From Cynocephalus volans (Eukaryota; Chordata; Mammalia; Dermoptera; Cynocephalidae): a DNA stretch of 64,000 nt. A program made the position numbers and the translations under genes. Position 1 is the first letter of the stretch. Every line of letters begins with the position of its first letter. The stretch lies in NCBI RefSeq assembly GCF_027409185.1, contig NC_084463.1, positions 51,144,907 through 51,208,906 of the forward strand, written 5' to 3'. Positions 34,201-44,741 of this stretch are shown in pieces. The notes under the pieces are model-generated. The model saw nothing but the letters and a program-made list of their open reading frames with translations. It was not told the DNA's origin and ran no database searches.

Positions 34201-37200
34201 ACAGTCCCCCCCATACCCCCGGCTCTGGAGACACCCTTCCCCTCCCACAGCACTCACGGGACACACTGAAGCCAAAGATGCTGCCGTGCTCCTGGAGCAG
34301 CTTCTTCAGCAGTGTGCTCTTCCCAGCCCCCGAGGGCCCGCTCAGCACCACGGGCCTGGGTCCTGACATGACTGTGGAGAAGGGGGAGCTGCGGACATGG
34401 GTGGAGCTCCTGGGACAGGCTGTGGCATACACAGCACCCCAAGCCTCTGTCCTCATTATTCACTCAGCAAACATCTGATTAGGAACAGGGGGCAGTGGAC
34501 GCAGGGGCTTATTGGACCCTGGGGCTCATGGGACCCTGGGGCTCGTCTTCCACGGCTAAGTCACATTGTAACATACACCATGCACAAAACAGCAGTTAAA
34601 CCAGACACTTTCACAAATGCAGCAAAAGCAAGGGAGGGACAGCCGCATGGACAGGGCTCTGAGGAGGGAGCCCATCAAGCCCATCTGCATGGCCTGACCC
34701 TGTCTGCCTCGGCCAGGTGTCCCCAGCCCAGACAAATGCCGTCCACCCTGAAACCCCACCTGGGAGCCTGGATGGGCTCCTATGTGTGCACTGCCCACTG
34801 GGCTGCTGAGCTGGATGGAAGTGCCCCATCTCTGCCTCTATGCACGTCTCCAGGCACCACGCCCAGCAGACATGGCCTTAAATTCTTAGGAACCTGAGCC
34901 CATTCCAGAAACTTCCCATTAGACTTGGGACCCCATCTCCAATGCTCGAGCCCTGCCCCGCCAGCCCTCCAAGAAAGTGAACTAGTATGGGCTCACCCTG
35001 TTGCGAGTGAGGGAACTGAGAGGCCAGGGGGAAGGAGCTGAGGTCTGGGAATCAGCTCCAATCTGGGACCTCAGCTTCCTTCCCTAAGGTTTGGTGAGCA
35101 CCTTCCAGGGACTGGAACCCCTTCCAAAGACAGGAATCCCAGCTCTGAGCTCTGGCTGCCCCCCCACTCCACCTGCACCCCTCCCATACCCCACCTCCCT
35201 CCAGAGCAGCCCTCAAGGGGATCGTGCGTAGGCAGCCCCCTCCCACCTTCCGGGAACAGGACCCACCTGCTTGATAGGGTGTGGCGTCTGTGGTCAGCCT
35301 GGGGCGAGTCTGGGCTGCTCTGGATTGAGGCTGGAGGTGCTGCATCCCTAATCCCTGCCAGGCCTGCTCCTCACCCTTAGAGCTATAAATCCCCAGGGCA
35401 GGGGGCCCTCCGCCCTCCGCCCTCCGCCCTCACAGGGAAGCGAGCCCTGCCTCTGGCTGTGCTGGAATGAAAAGGCCACTCCTGCCCTGCCCTTGAGACT
35501 GCAGCTGCCACTCAGCCCACGTAAGCTGACCTGTGCATAAGGCCAAGGGCTGGGGCCTAGGCAGATGGAGTCCCCAGAGGGTATTGTGAGGAGCTGGAGG
35601 GGCTCCCCGCAACTCAAGAGCTTGGGACAGCCTCTTATGCAGGTGGGGGAGGGAGGGCAGAGGAGCAGAAGACAGAAGTACCTGACAGTGGGTGGGGGGG
35701 CCTGCATCAGCCCAGACGGCCTCCAGCAGGGCCCTGGGGCCAAGCTCCTAATCCCCAATGTAGGCCACAGAGGTAATCTCACAAAAGCATCACACACATG
35801 GCACACACTGCACACACACACCCTACACACACACACGGATGCCCACCACACACGTATGCACACACACCTTTAGAAGAAACCCACAGGACCACCTAGTAAA
35901 AAGACACAGGAAGAAGGGAACCCTCCAAGTGGTTAAGTGTGTTATCTGTAAATGATAAAGTCCTCACTCTTTTCTGCCTTTTTGAGGCTTCCTATCACAA
36001 CATGTCATTTTAACCTAACCACAATCCCCACTGGGGGCCCCCAACTCCTTTCTGGCCTCCCAGTTCTCCCACCCACAGAGCAGCTAAGGCCTCTCCTCCT
36101 GGTGCCCAGCGCCCCCACTATGCCCTGTCGACCCCACACACTCCTTCCACCCCAGCTCCCGTACTTAACCCCACAGGGTTGCTCTCGCCTCTCTGCCCAC
36201 TGCACCAGGACATTCAGCTGAGCGAAGAGCTCCCCGAGTTACCACGAGGCTGTCTGCGAGCAGCTCTGCCACAGGCTGTCTCAGCACATTCAGCTACTCA
36301 ATGCTCGAGCCACATGGCCCCTGGAGTCTCCTGCAACACCGGAGCTTTGGGACCTGGGCCAACTTCTGGAGCTCCTGGATCCCCCGCAAATAAAAGGGGT
36401 TAAAGGTAGTGCTTACTTATGGGGCTTTTTAGCTTAAATGTACAGGTGACTGTTGAGCAACAGGGGGCTTAGGGGCACTGACCCCTCCCCACTCAAGCAC
36501 TGTAGGGGTGTGGGGGCAGACGCCAGCTCCTTAAGTAGTAACTACTTATCTACTAATAGCTTACTGTTAATCAAGCCACTTAATTGTTCAATGAGATGTC
36601 ATGCATTTGAGACATATCTAACCAAAAGGGTCTGATATGTTTATTTAAAAAATCCGCAGCCTGGCTGGTTAGCTCAATTGGTTAAGAGCACAGCCTTATA
36701 ACACCAAAGTCATTGTACCGGTCAGCTGCAAAAAAAACACCACAAGACAAAAAATCCACATATAAGTAAACAGTGCCATTAGACCAGCATTGCTGAGGGG
36801 CAGGCCACACGGTTCCTGGAACACAGCAGCAAGCCCTCACAGCACACCTACACCACTTACCGACACCACTGAAGTGGAGACTTACGGATCTTACAAGAAC
36901 CACTGGAGCACAGGATAGAAAACCACAGCTGAGCTGTGTGCTTTGAAGGGCTGGACGCAGGGGGGCTACTGAGGCAAAAGAGTGGGACTCCCAGGGCTGG
37001 GCTCTGTGGGCTTCTGTCCCATTGCGCCACTGAGTTGGCCCATCTCAGGTCACCTCCTGCCAACCCACTGCCAGGTCCAGTGGCCACTCGGCTCCCGACC
37101 CCTCCTTGGCACTCTCTAGCTGGCCTCTGTGATGCCATGTTCCTGGCCTCTGACCTCACTGGAGCTGTGGCCTGCAGGGTGCCCCAGGGCACAGCACCAC

Positions 37201-40200
37201 ACCCATCCCCACTAATACATGGCATCTGAAATCCTCAGCCCGATCCCCAATGGGGCCACACTGACCTCAAGGGGAGGGAGGCAGGCCTGCCCACCCTCAT
37301 TCTCAGAGCCCTAGGCCAGAATATTAAATTCCCTGTGTCAAACCCCCAAACTCGGGTCCCTGCTCCCCTCTGTATGGCCAAGGACCAATCTAGGGACCCC
37401 ACAGCAGGGCCTCTCAGAGACCCAACCCACAGGGTGGCCCCCACCAAGAAATGGGCCCTTGGTGATTCTGATGGGTGAGAGGGCCTGAGGACCCTGCCCC
37501 AAGCTTAGCACCAACAGCAGTTAGGCTGTGTGGGTTACTAAGCTGAGAATCCAAAGGGACTCTCCAGAGGCAAGGAGGCTGTGAGCGAGATCCCCAGAGT
37601 GGACACCAGGGAGTGGCATCTGCCCCTCCCGCCCGCAAAAGCCTCACAGCAACTGGCAATGCAGGCACCTGTGGCACACCTCCGTGGCACCCACCACCTG
37701 CATGGGGACCCTGGCAGCCTCCTTACCAGCGCCTGCGGTCTCCAACTGTAAACTCACCAGCAGGACCCACCAGCTCCCCCTACAACACCCTCCCGAGGTC
37801 TCCAACTGCTGCCCACCTTCAGGACATGCAGGCTGATCCCCAAATGTTGTTCCCTGGGCCACTGGCTCTAAGCTCCTAAGACCTGAAACAGACTAAGCCG
37901 ACCGCAAACCCACCTGGAAAATAAAAGCGCTTCAGTAGCAACCAAACACAATGCTCTACAACAAACAGAAGCGGCCACACCTGAGGCTCATCCTCGAAGA
38001 TGAGCTGCACTCAGCAGACTTTTACCACCATGTCACCTGGAGACCCTGGTCTCCACCCTCTTCTCCACCCTATGCCCCGCCCCCAAGCCCGCCCCAGCAC
38101 CCCACTGTCCTGGCCCCTAAGGGCATCCATCTACCCACAGCTCTGACAACGTCAGACGAAGCAAAAGCTCACACAGTGCCCAGCACACGGCAGACATCTG
38201 AGAATCACCCACATCACAGCCTGTTCTGCCCCACAGGGTTTCCCTCCTGAGCCACCCTCACCTCTCATCGAGTCCAGGCTTCCGGGCCTCTCCCAGTGTC
38301 GGTGCCGTCCCTCCTGGGTGGGAAGACACTGGTTCAGTCTGCCACCCTCCAGGGATGGGTATAGATGGCTCCGGCCTCACCTCACAGGGCATCTGTGCAG
38401 CTGTGCTGTCTCACCTGAGCACAGGGCAGGCACACCGGCTGCTGCGAGCCCTCTAGGAACCAACACTTTGCTCTCCCTGGATCCCCTGCAATCGGCTCTG
38501 CCCAAGCAGAGAGCACACCACACATACCTCATCTGGGGACCCTGGCCAGTCCAGGAGGTACCATGGGCAGACAACAAGGGGATGCAGGCACTTCTGGGGC
38601 AGCATGGCCCTGTGAAGCACACCCACCACTGGAGATGAGGGGATGGGCTGCCAGCCTGAGGAGGGGCCTCAGGTCACCGATCACAGGGCTGACCCCACAG
38701 CCACCTGCCACAGGAGCACATCTAACCTCAGGGAGAGCTGTAGTCCCAGACCTCAAGCCTCCAGGTATCCACAAATGGGATGGAAACCCCTGAGCCTGAC
38801 TTTCACCCTAGCACCTGGCAGGACTCACAGGAACACACAGGTCAGAGGTGTCTTCCTTTGGGGAGATAGAAGCCCTCCAACCAACAGCATCCTAGATCCT
38901 CTACTCTTTCACTATCCCACAGTCCTAAACCTCAGCTGCCTGGCAAGAAGCCAAAAACCCCACAACGCAGCAAGCAATTTCCACAGAAGCTCCGAGAGAC
39001 AGGGTCTCTTGGGAGTTGCCAGTGCAAACCCGTGGCCCACACACTCCCTGCTAGCACACTCCCCAACTGGGCTCCCCATGCAGCTCCAGGCAGAAGATCC
39101 TCCTTCTGGTTTTCTCCCAACATCCCAGCCTGTCTTCAGAACTGGCCGTGCTCACCACCCCACCTCCCTCCCCACTCTTCCAGGAGACACCAACAGAGAG
39201 GATGTGACCCTTCTGAAACCTGAAAAAGTCAGCTTCCTCCAGCCTTGTGAGATGCAAGCCACAGACACAAGAGGCTCTGGGGCCAACTCCAGGAAGTGCA
39301 GGCCAGTCCTGCTCCTGCTAGGCAGTGTGGGTAGGACCAGCCACCCTTGGGTGCAGGGGATCTGTCCTGGTGTGACACGTTCTAGGCATGTGACATAAGA
39401 CCACCTTGCCCTCTGGAGCTTCATTTTAAGTGGGACAACACTGGGAGCACCCAGGGTGTTTTTGTTCTCACTTCTTCTTCCTACAGTGGGATGGGAACAT
39501 TCTTTTACTCCTGAGGAAGCCAGGCCCCAGCACAGGAGATGGCCAGAGGCCACACCGTGTGAGGGTTCCGGCTACAAGACGGTAAGGAAATGAGCTGGCT
39601 GAGGCTTGTGCAAGGTCCTGAGCACCAACCCTATGTTCAACGGCAGAGCGAGCCCAAACGAAAGGAATCAGAGCCTAAGGACGGAAGAGTGGAAAGGAGC
39701 TCAGGGCCCTGCAGGGTTGGCTGGCCTCTCTCTCATACAGAGGGGAGAATGAGGCCCAGCACACGCAGGATCAGTGTGGGGCCCAGAGCCGACTGTCTCC
39801 CACACCACAGCTTCCCAGTGGCACCCCTTTCTCCCTTTCCTTCCTGGGCGGCTGGAGTCACTCTCCCCTACCTCCTCTTCCCTGCTCTTCTTCAAATCAC
39901 CTCGACCCCATTTCTTGACTACACCGCTTGTACTGAAACACAGAGAGGTGAGGTTTCATGTGGCTGAACAGAATGCAGTGTACACTGTTCACGTTTATAA
40001 CTCCCCGATTCCGCTACTCCAAAAAACTGCTGGTCTTACCCATTCCAGCCAAAGACAAAGTGCTGGGCTGATGGGTTCCCAGAACCTCCCCACCCCACCT
40101 CCCATCCCAGTCTTATGTGTGGGCAGGCAGGCGTGAAGAGGTAGAGAGGGGCTCAGTCCCAGATCCGTACCTAGCCCCACCCTTTCCTGGTGCTGAAGAG

Positions 40201-41902
40201 AAAGGTTTAAAAGTGACAGAAGAGGGCCGAGCCCGTGGCGCACTTGGTAGAGTGCTGCGCTGGGAGCGCGGCGACGCTCCCACCGCGGGTTCGGATCCTA
40301 TATAGGACTGATCAGTGCACTCACTGGCTGAGTGCCGGTCACGAAAAAACGACAAAATAAATAAATAAATAAAATAAATAAATAAATAAATAAAAGTGAC
40401 AGAAGAGTCTGAAAAGCCGAGATTTGGGCAACTGTGCTGCTCAGAGGCCATTCCAGGGGACCCACGCAAGGGTGAACATGAGGGGCACCCATGGAAGCAA
40501 ATCTCCCTCCTCCTCTCCCCTTGAACCCCACCCAAGACTGGCCAGCCATCACCTCGGCTTCAACCTTCTCCTCTCTACTCTCATGAGTGATAACCACGTG
40601 GCACGCTCCAGCTGCTCCTGCCCAAGTCACCACCTAGATGAACAAGCTCACTCCCACTCGCTGTACCCCGCCACACTCTGATTACTTCTAATACAATGCT
40701 TAGAATAGGCAGATAAGCAACTCAGGTGCCCCAACTAGGGCTCTCTTTTCATGGGAGAAGGTAAACCTGAACTGCCACGCCCACGCATTGGGAAGGCCTG
40801 CACCAAAGATATGCTTTTCCCCAAGCCCCTGCATCTGCACTGGGCCAGGAGAGACAAGGAACCCACCTGCAGCAATCCCAGGAGCTCAGGGGAAGCCGGC
40901 TCCATTCGCCCAGCCCCCCACCCCCAACGGGACTGCAGGTGAAGCGGGGGACTGAAGCCCACACAGAACCAGCCCAGCGGGAGTGCTGGAGTGAGCAGTA
41001 CTGAAACCATGTTGGGACCTAAAAACCACATGGGTTCTAAAAGACTTTCAAAGGACACAGTTTTTTTTCTGCGTTTCCTCTTATCCCATGGTTATTTGAC
41101 ATTCTGAACCTTGGTTATGGAGCAAAACGACATTATTTACATTAATGTAAAGTTGTCTTCCAGCCAGCCTGGAGGTGCTACTTGCCGTGACACAGGTACT
41201 ACCCACACCCTGAGATAAGAGCAAAAATGGGAGCAAAAACAAGACGGAGTCTCGGCAAGACTCTGCACCAGAGACCGTGCATGAAGCCCTCCTGCTCACG
41301 CCCCTCCCTTCTGCTTTTCACTTCCCACATTCCACTCCCTCAGCCCCCTCTTAAAAAACCCCTCAGTAAGAAAAGAATAGGAAAAAAAAAATCTCGGTAA
41401 ATCTGAGTCTTTGAGATTGCTTTGGTCTGGTCATTCACCTTCAGGTTTACAAGGGACACGGGCTAGCCCAACACCTGTCCTCCGGTCACTGGTATTCCTG
41501 AGTGACAGGTGACACTCGGCTTTTGAAGTGGTTCGCTTTTGTCTGGGGACAGGCCGCTGGACCTGTGTGCCTGGTATGAAATTTCGGGGGAACCTCAGCC
41601 GGGAGCTGAGTGCCGGGCCACAGGAGGGCTCCCGGCCTCGGCGGGGCGCAGGCGCGCTCACAGGACGGCCGGGCTCCGCCCAGTCTCCTCCGTCGTGCTG
41701 CGGGTCGACAGGGGAACGCGTCTATCTGCCAGGCATCCGGACCAGGAGGGCCACCGGAGGCGGCTGACAGGACGCGCAGGCCGCAGCCTCCGCCGCCCGG
41801 GCCGGGTCAGCTCACCCACGCGAGCCCGGGCCCGCACTCACCTTCCGCAGGAGCCCGGCCCAGGGCGGCCGCCGCCAGCCCGGCCAGCGGGCGCCGCAGC
41901 AT
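31238..41902 (-). CDS. GUK1: GUK1, guanylate kinase 1 (whole coding gene)
   Basis: Seven exons from 34369 encode the 198-residue cytosolic enzyme (112+42+97+139+85+86+36 coding nt; all phases fit and all introns are GT..AG). The P-loop GPSGAGKST is at residues 11-19. [19 protein letters not shown] forms the GMP-binding region, and [13 protein letters not shown] the lid. The protein ends in QGTSHA. Reaction: ATP + GMP or dGMP gives ADP + GDP or dGDP; it also activates guanosine-analogue drugs. An upstream exon (41902-41842) starting [18 protein letters not shown] splices in frame to the same second exon through a Val codon and would add a 21-residue, mitochondrial-type leader, matching a known human isoform. 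Its neighbour downstream is GJC2, about 1 kb away. No disabling change is seen. Confidence 0.96.
31536..31621 (-). CDS. GUK1: GUK1 exon 7
   Basis: Encodes [19 protein letters not shown], then AALKEALSE, the C-terminal core helices. The acceptor CCCCCAG precedes 31621 and the donor GTGGGT starts at 31535. Confidence 0.94.
32010..32232. repeat. 41-bp minisatellite in GUK1 intron 6
   Basis: About 5 copies of a unit reading CCATCCACAGGGAC, then GCTGGGTGACAG, then a GGGGGTTCTGCAGA-like tail. For example, CCATCC recurs 41 bp apart at 32057 and 32098. Copies differ by a few bases. Confidence 0.85.
32397..32481 (-). CDS. GUK1: GUK1 exon 6 (lid region)
   Basis: Encodes [19 protein letters not shown], whose Arg residues form the lid over the phosphates, then ASAQADMDS. 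The acceptor is CTTTCAG and the donor GTGAGTG starts at 32396. Confidence 0.94.
32564..32702 (-). CDS. GUK1: GUK1 exon 5
   Basis: Encodes the VLDVDLQGV strand and [12 protein letters not shown] of the core domain. The acceptor CCCCCAG precedes 32702 and the donor GTGGAG starts at 32563; it ends in phase 0. Confidence 0.94.
33204..33300 (-). CDS. GUK1: GUK1 exon 4
   Basis: Encodes [19 protein letters not shown], then the [12 protein letters not shown] segment, part of the GMP-binding domain. The acceptor CTCTGCAG ends at 33301 and the donor GTGGG starts at 33203. Confidence 0.94.
33810..33851 (-). CDS. GUK1: GUK1 exon 3 (42 nt)
   Basis: This tiny exon encodes [14 protein letters not shown]. 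Its acceptor is TTTTCCTAG and its donor GTGAGC starts at 33809. Residues here contact GMP in guanylate kinases. Confidence 0.93.
34258..34371 (-). CDS. GUK1: GUK1 exon 2 (P-loop)
   Basis: The acceptor CTCCACAG ends at 34372. The cytosolic ATG is at 34369-34367. The exon encodes the Walker A loop GPSGAGKST and ends FSVS plus one base before GTGAGTG (from 34257). Confidence 0.95.
35405..35431 (-). repeat. (CCCTCCG)n repeat with G-quadruplex pattern
   Basis: On the minus strand four GGG runs are separated by CGGA loops of 4 nt (CCC on plus at 35406, 35413, 35420, 35427). In GUK1 intron 1. Confidence 0.85.
35765..35870. repeat. CA-rich tract, GUK1 intron 1
   Basis: CACACACATGGCACACACTG-like repeats, imperfect. 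Confidence 0.7.
36440..36640 (+). mobile_element. Tigger-type (MER2-like) DNA transposon fragment
   Basis: Begins CAGGTGACTGTTGAGCAACA with GGGGGCTTAGGGGCACTGAC, then CTACTAATAGCTTACTGTTA, as in MER2-type non-autonomous Tiggers. Confidence 0.6.
36658..36748 (+). mobile_element. SINE monomer in GUK1 intron 1
   Basis: GCCTGGCTGGTTAGCTCAAT, then CCTTATAACACCAAAGTC, with an A-rich tail. Flanked by AAAAAATCC. It lacks part of the B-box region. Confidence 0.8.
40225..40391 (+). mobile_element. Dimeric SINE, second subtype, in GUK1 intron 1
   Basis: Left half as in the 7194 copy (GCTGGGAGCGCGGCGACGCT) with an (AAAT)n tail. The duplication AAAAGTGACAGAAGAG is at 40209-40224 and 40392-40407. Confidence 0.92.
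41842..41902 (-). CDS. GUK1: GUK1 exon 1: leader of the mitochondrial-type isoform
   Basis: The ATG is at 41902-41900. Twenty codons plus one base are followed by donor GTGAGTG from 41841. The encoded leader has three Arg, no acidic residue until the last codon, and alternating Ala/Leu, typical of an amphipathic presequence. It joins exon 2 as G|TC (Val) directly before the cytosolic Met. If the cytosolic ATG is used instead, this exon is 5' UTR. Confidence 0.85.
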
Positions 41903-42224
41903 CGGCAGCCACCGTCGCCGCCCGCTTACGTCACAGAGCCCGGCCGGCCGCCCACGGGGAGGCCTACGTTACTAGCCGCGCCAGCCCGCTTCCGCAGGCG
42001 GGGTCTACGTCACCAGCCGCGCCGGTCGCCTCGCACTCGTACGTCACGGCGCCGCGTAGGCCCTGCCGACGCCGGCTTCGTCTTTCCGGGCCAGCCGATA
42101 AGTATGTTAGTGCCGGGTCGGCCCCGCCTCCGCCCCCGCCCTGGGGACATACTCGTCGCCTTGTCGGCTACACCCGACCCGATTTCACCCCGCCCCACAG
42201 AGACGCGGGTCACTGTCGCGCCAG

Positions 42225-42390
42225 CCCCGCCCCACAATGACGTACATCACCTCTGAGCCCGCCCCGCACACCCCAGCCTCGCCCAGACCCACAGTGACGT
42301 AGTTCACCGCTGAGCCCATCCCACTCACTCCGGCCTCGCCCCGCCCCACAGTGCGGTGCGTCACCTCTGCGCCCGCTCCGCCCCACAGGA
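42225..42390. repeat. 57-bp tandem repeat, about 3 copies
   Basis: The unit CCCCGCCCCACARTGACGT plus a 38-nt tail recurs exactly every 57 bp (TGACGT at 42238 and 42295, equivalent TGCGGT at 42352). It lies in the distal part of the GUK1 CpG island. Confidence 0.75.
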
Positions 42391-42424
42391 AAGTACACGT
42401 GTTCCTGGACTTGCGGTGGGCGGG

Positions 42425-42735
42425 CTCATGTCACTGTTAACCCATTATAAGTTGTATCCTAAGTCAAAAACGCACTCAGTGTACCCAGCCTCCCGAAGGT
42501 CCTAGCTTAGCCTAGCCGACCTGACACGTGCTGGGAACACTTCCACTGGCCTAAGGTTGGGCACAGTCATCCAACATAATGAAGTGTGGAAGAGCTCAGT
42601 AATCTATAGAATACTGTACTGAAAGCAAAAAACGACGGTCGTGTGGGTAGCGCATGGAATGGGTACCGCTTTCGCACCACGTAAAGAGGAAAAATCCTAA
42701 ATTGAACCATCATTAAGCCAGGGACCATCTGCACC
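42425..42735 (+). mobile_element. Tigger-type (MER2-like) DNA transposon fragment
   Basis: CCTAGCTTAGCCTAGCCGAC, ACTGTACTGAAAGCAAAAAA, TACCGCTTTCGCACCACGTA, ending AGCCAGGGACCATCTGCA. It marks the edge of the GUK1 CpG island. Confidence 0.6.
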
Positions 42736-42810
42736 TCAGGGCCCTGCCGTCCCCACCTCTATCTGCAGGGACACAGGTCACCGCTGCATGTCCCAGCCTG
42801 CAGGCACGTA

Positions 42811-43394
42811 TGTCTGTCAGCCTACATTAAGCGAGAGAAAGACTGACTCTGCAAAACCAAAGATTTTATTTAGGAATAGTAAGGGATTGCAATCCGAGAT
42901 ACCTGCGCAACGGCGGGCCATAGGCGCGTCCCAGGGGCTTGGGATTAGGGGAAGCTCTTAAAAGCAAAAGGGAAATCTGCTGTCGAAAGAGAAAATTATA
43001 ACAAATGTTGTTATAGATATAATTGGGTTTTACTTGCAATCCATGAATCAGAACAGCCCCAGTCTAAAAAACAGAATGAAAGCCCCCACCAAGGAATAGC
43101 AGAACAGTGGGTTTTGTAAGGTGGAGACGAAACAGAACAATATAAAAACTGACTGATTAACATAAGCTTACTTCAGGCTACTTTTTTGGTAAGGGTTAAA
43201 GCAGAGAGGACTTCGTTATTCTGACTCAGATGGACTGGAATCTCCTGTTTTCAGGAAAAAGTGGTCTGTTTCAGGATCTATCTACTTATGTGGCATTTAG
43301 CATGAGTGACTCCATTTTGGTTTGGTCTGGTCTATTGGGGCCTAGTGCAGAAGCTCAGTCCAACAAAATGGCTTTCCATAATTTTTGTTTAACA
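42811..43394 (-). mobile_element. ERV LTR (3' LTR of a decayed minus-strand element)
   Basis: On the minus strand a purine tract AAAAGGGGGAAAT (ending at 43395) is followed by TGTTAAACAAAAATTATGGA; about 580 bp on, after AATAAAATCTTTGG, it ends GACAGACA. This is the PPT / LTR / poly(A) order of a class I LTR. The left edge is approximate. Confidence 0.75.
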
Positions 43395-44736
43395 ATTTCC
43401 CCCTTTTGGTCAGGTTCTCCCGTAGGTAAGAATGTGACAAAACTCAGGGCCTCAGTGCTACTCTCAGTTATTGTCATTCTAGGTTTCTGGTCTTAACACA
43501 TCATTCATAGTTTATGAATGTCTCGTTTCTTTGAGTTGTTCCAGCCGAAAGAGACCACTTGACATTTGTGGGATGGCTGCATGCAAACATTTAATACAGC
43601 ACACCAGGGAGACTACTATTATGACTATCAGGAGGATAATACTAAGGGTTTGGAGTATGCTCTGTATTGGTCTGTTTCCTGTTACTTAGAATACCTGAAA
43701 CAGGATAACTTTAAAAGGAATAAAATTTATTCCTTACAGTTTTGGAGGCTGGGAAGTCCAAAGTCAAGGGGACACATCTGGTGAGGCCTTGTTCTTGGTG
43801 GTTGGTGACTCTCTCTACAGAGACGCCATCACATGGCGAATGGGCTAAGCAAGAGAGAGCTAACCGCCTCACTTGTTCTCTTTTTAAAGCCATCAGAACC
43901 ACATCCATTACCACCCATTAAACCATCTTACTACTCCAGGAATAGGTCAATCCAATGACAAGGGTACAGTCCTCACAATCTAATCACCTCTTTAAGTCCC
44001 CACCTTTCACATACCATAATAGGAGTTCCTGCCCTCTTAACCGTTACAGTGGGGATTAAGCTTCCAACACACGCAACTTTAGAGGACACATTCAATCCAG
44101 CTCCTTGGCCAGGGTGCCCATGAGTCAAACCAACAAGACTTGAATAGACCAAAGAATGAGCCAGATAAGGAGTCTTCCCATTTTAACCAAGTAGCCTGTT
44201 GATTAATTTTTTGCCACTGAGTCTCTTCAATACCCTATATATTTATCCACATGCAACAAGAAGTGTTAGCAATGGCAGAGATCTTCCCTGCCCAGCTAGT
44301 AGGTAATACAGTTAAATTAAGACGGAGTGAGAACAAGTGAGTATAGAGGTCTTAAAAAACAGTTGTGTTAGGTATGCTGCTTTAGTCCACTAGGTTTACT
44401 AAAGGATCTCTTAAGTCATGTAAAGATTAGAGTCTGGCACGATAGGTCCAACATTTCATCAATTAACCTTGCAGAAGCTGCTGATTGTGAAATTCTAACT
44501 ACACTATTATCCTTCCAAGTGGAAAAGATACACATAAAGCAAGGAAAAATTAAGAGGGGTAAGAGTCTAGTCTTGTTCTGACATCTTTGGAAAAGCTGTT
44601 GACAGCATGGAGTCATCAACTTCTCATCCTGGTTTGCAGTCTGAATGACTCTGGTTATGGTATTAGGCATTCTGGTGAGCTCTTTTTGTAACCCATACGT
44701 CAGGCACAAGACTTGTCCCTTGCAATTTACATCAAG
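43395..44736 (-). mobile_element. Decayed ERV internal sequence (env side), split by MaLR
   Basis: Minus-strand sequence upstream of the purine tract. The frame 44709-44416 (97 codons, ends SCQTLIFT) looks like a surface-glycoprotein remnant but is not firmly placed. The MaLR LTR 43662-44098 is inserted. The sequence seems to continue at 48761 beyond the next provirus. Confidence 0.5.
43662..44098 (-). mobile_element. MaLR (MST/THE-like) LTR inside retroviral DNA
   Basis: Reverse MaLR: TATTGGTCTGTTTCCTGTTA, AAATTTATTCCTTACAGTTT, GGAAGTCCAAAGTCAAGG. It splits the internal region of the minus-strand element whose LTR is at 42811-43394. Confidence 0.82.
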
Positions 44737-44741
44737 CTATC

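Larger units (their letters stand above)
34372..41841 (-). other. GUK1 intron 1
   Basis: 7.5 kb. Contains a G-quadruplex-like tract, a CA tract, a MER2-like Tigger and SINEs at 36658 and 40225. The stretches 36749-40224 and 40408-41580 show no exon that I recognise; alternative non-coding first exons of GUK1 could lie here. Confidence 0.6.
41580..42400 (-). promoter_or_regulatory. CpG-island promoter of GUK1 with CRE-like array
   Basis: CpG-dense sequence surrounds GUK1 exon 1. Upstream of the ATG are TACGTCAC at 41927, 42006 and 42040 (plus reading) with a variant, TACGTTAC, at 41965. TGACGT occurs at 42238 and 42295 with a decayed copy at 42352. GC boxes (CCCCGCCCC) lie between. ATF/CREB-type control is inferred. 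The far end ends sharply at AT-rich transposon DNA. Confidence 0.8.

Noticed and set aside
35380-35400. TATA-like GCTATAAATCCCC as a plus-strand promoter
   Set aside because: No transcript or ORF recognised on that strand; a single AT-rich match in an intron is weak.
44416-44709. 97-codon minus ORF as a host gene
   Set aside because: No recognisable host domain; it lies between retroviral LTR and provirus and fits a decayed env.
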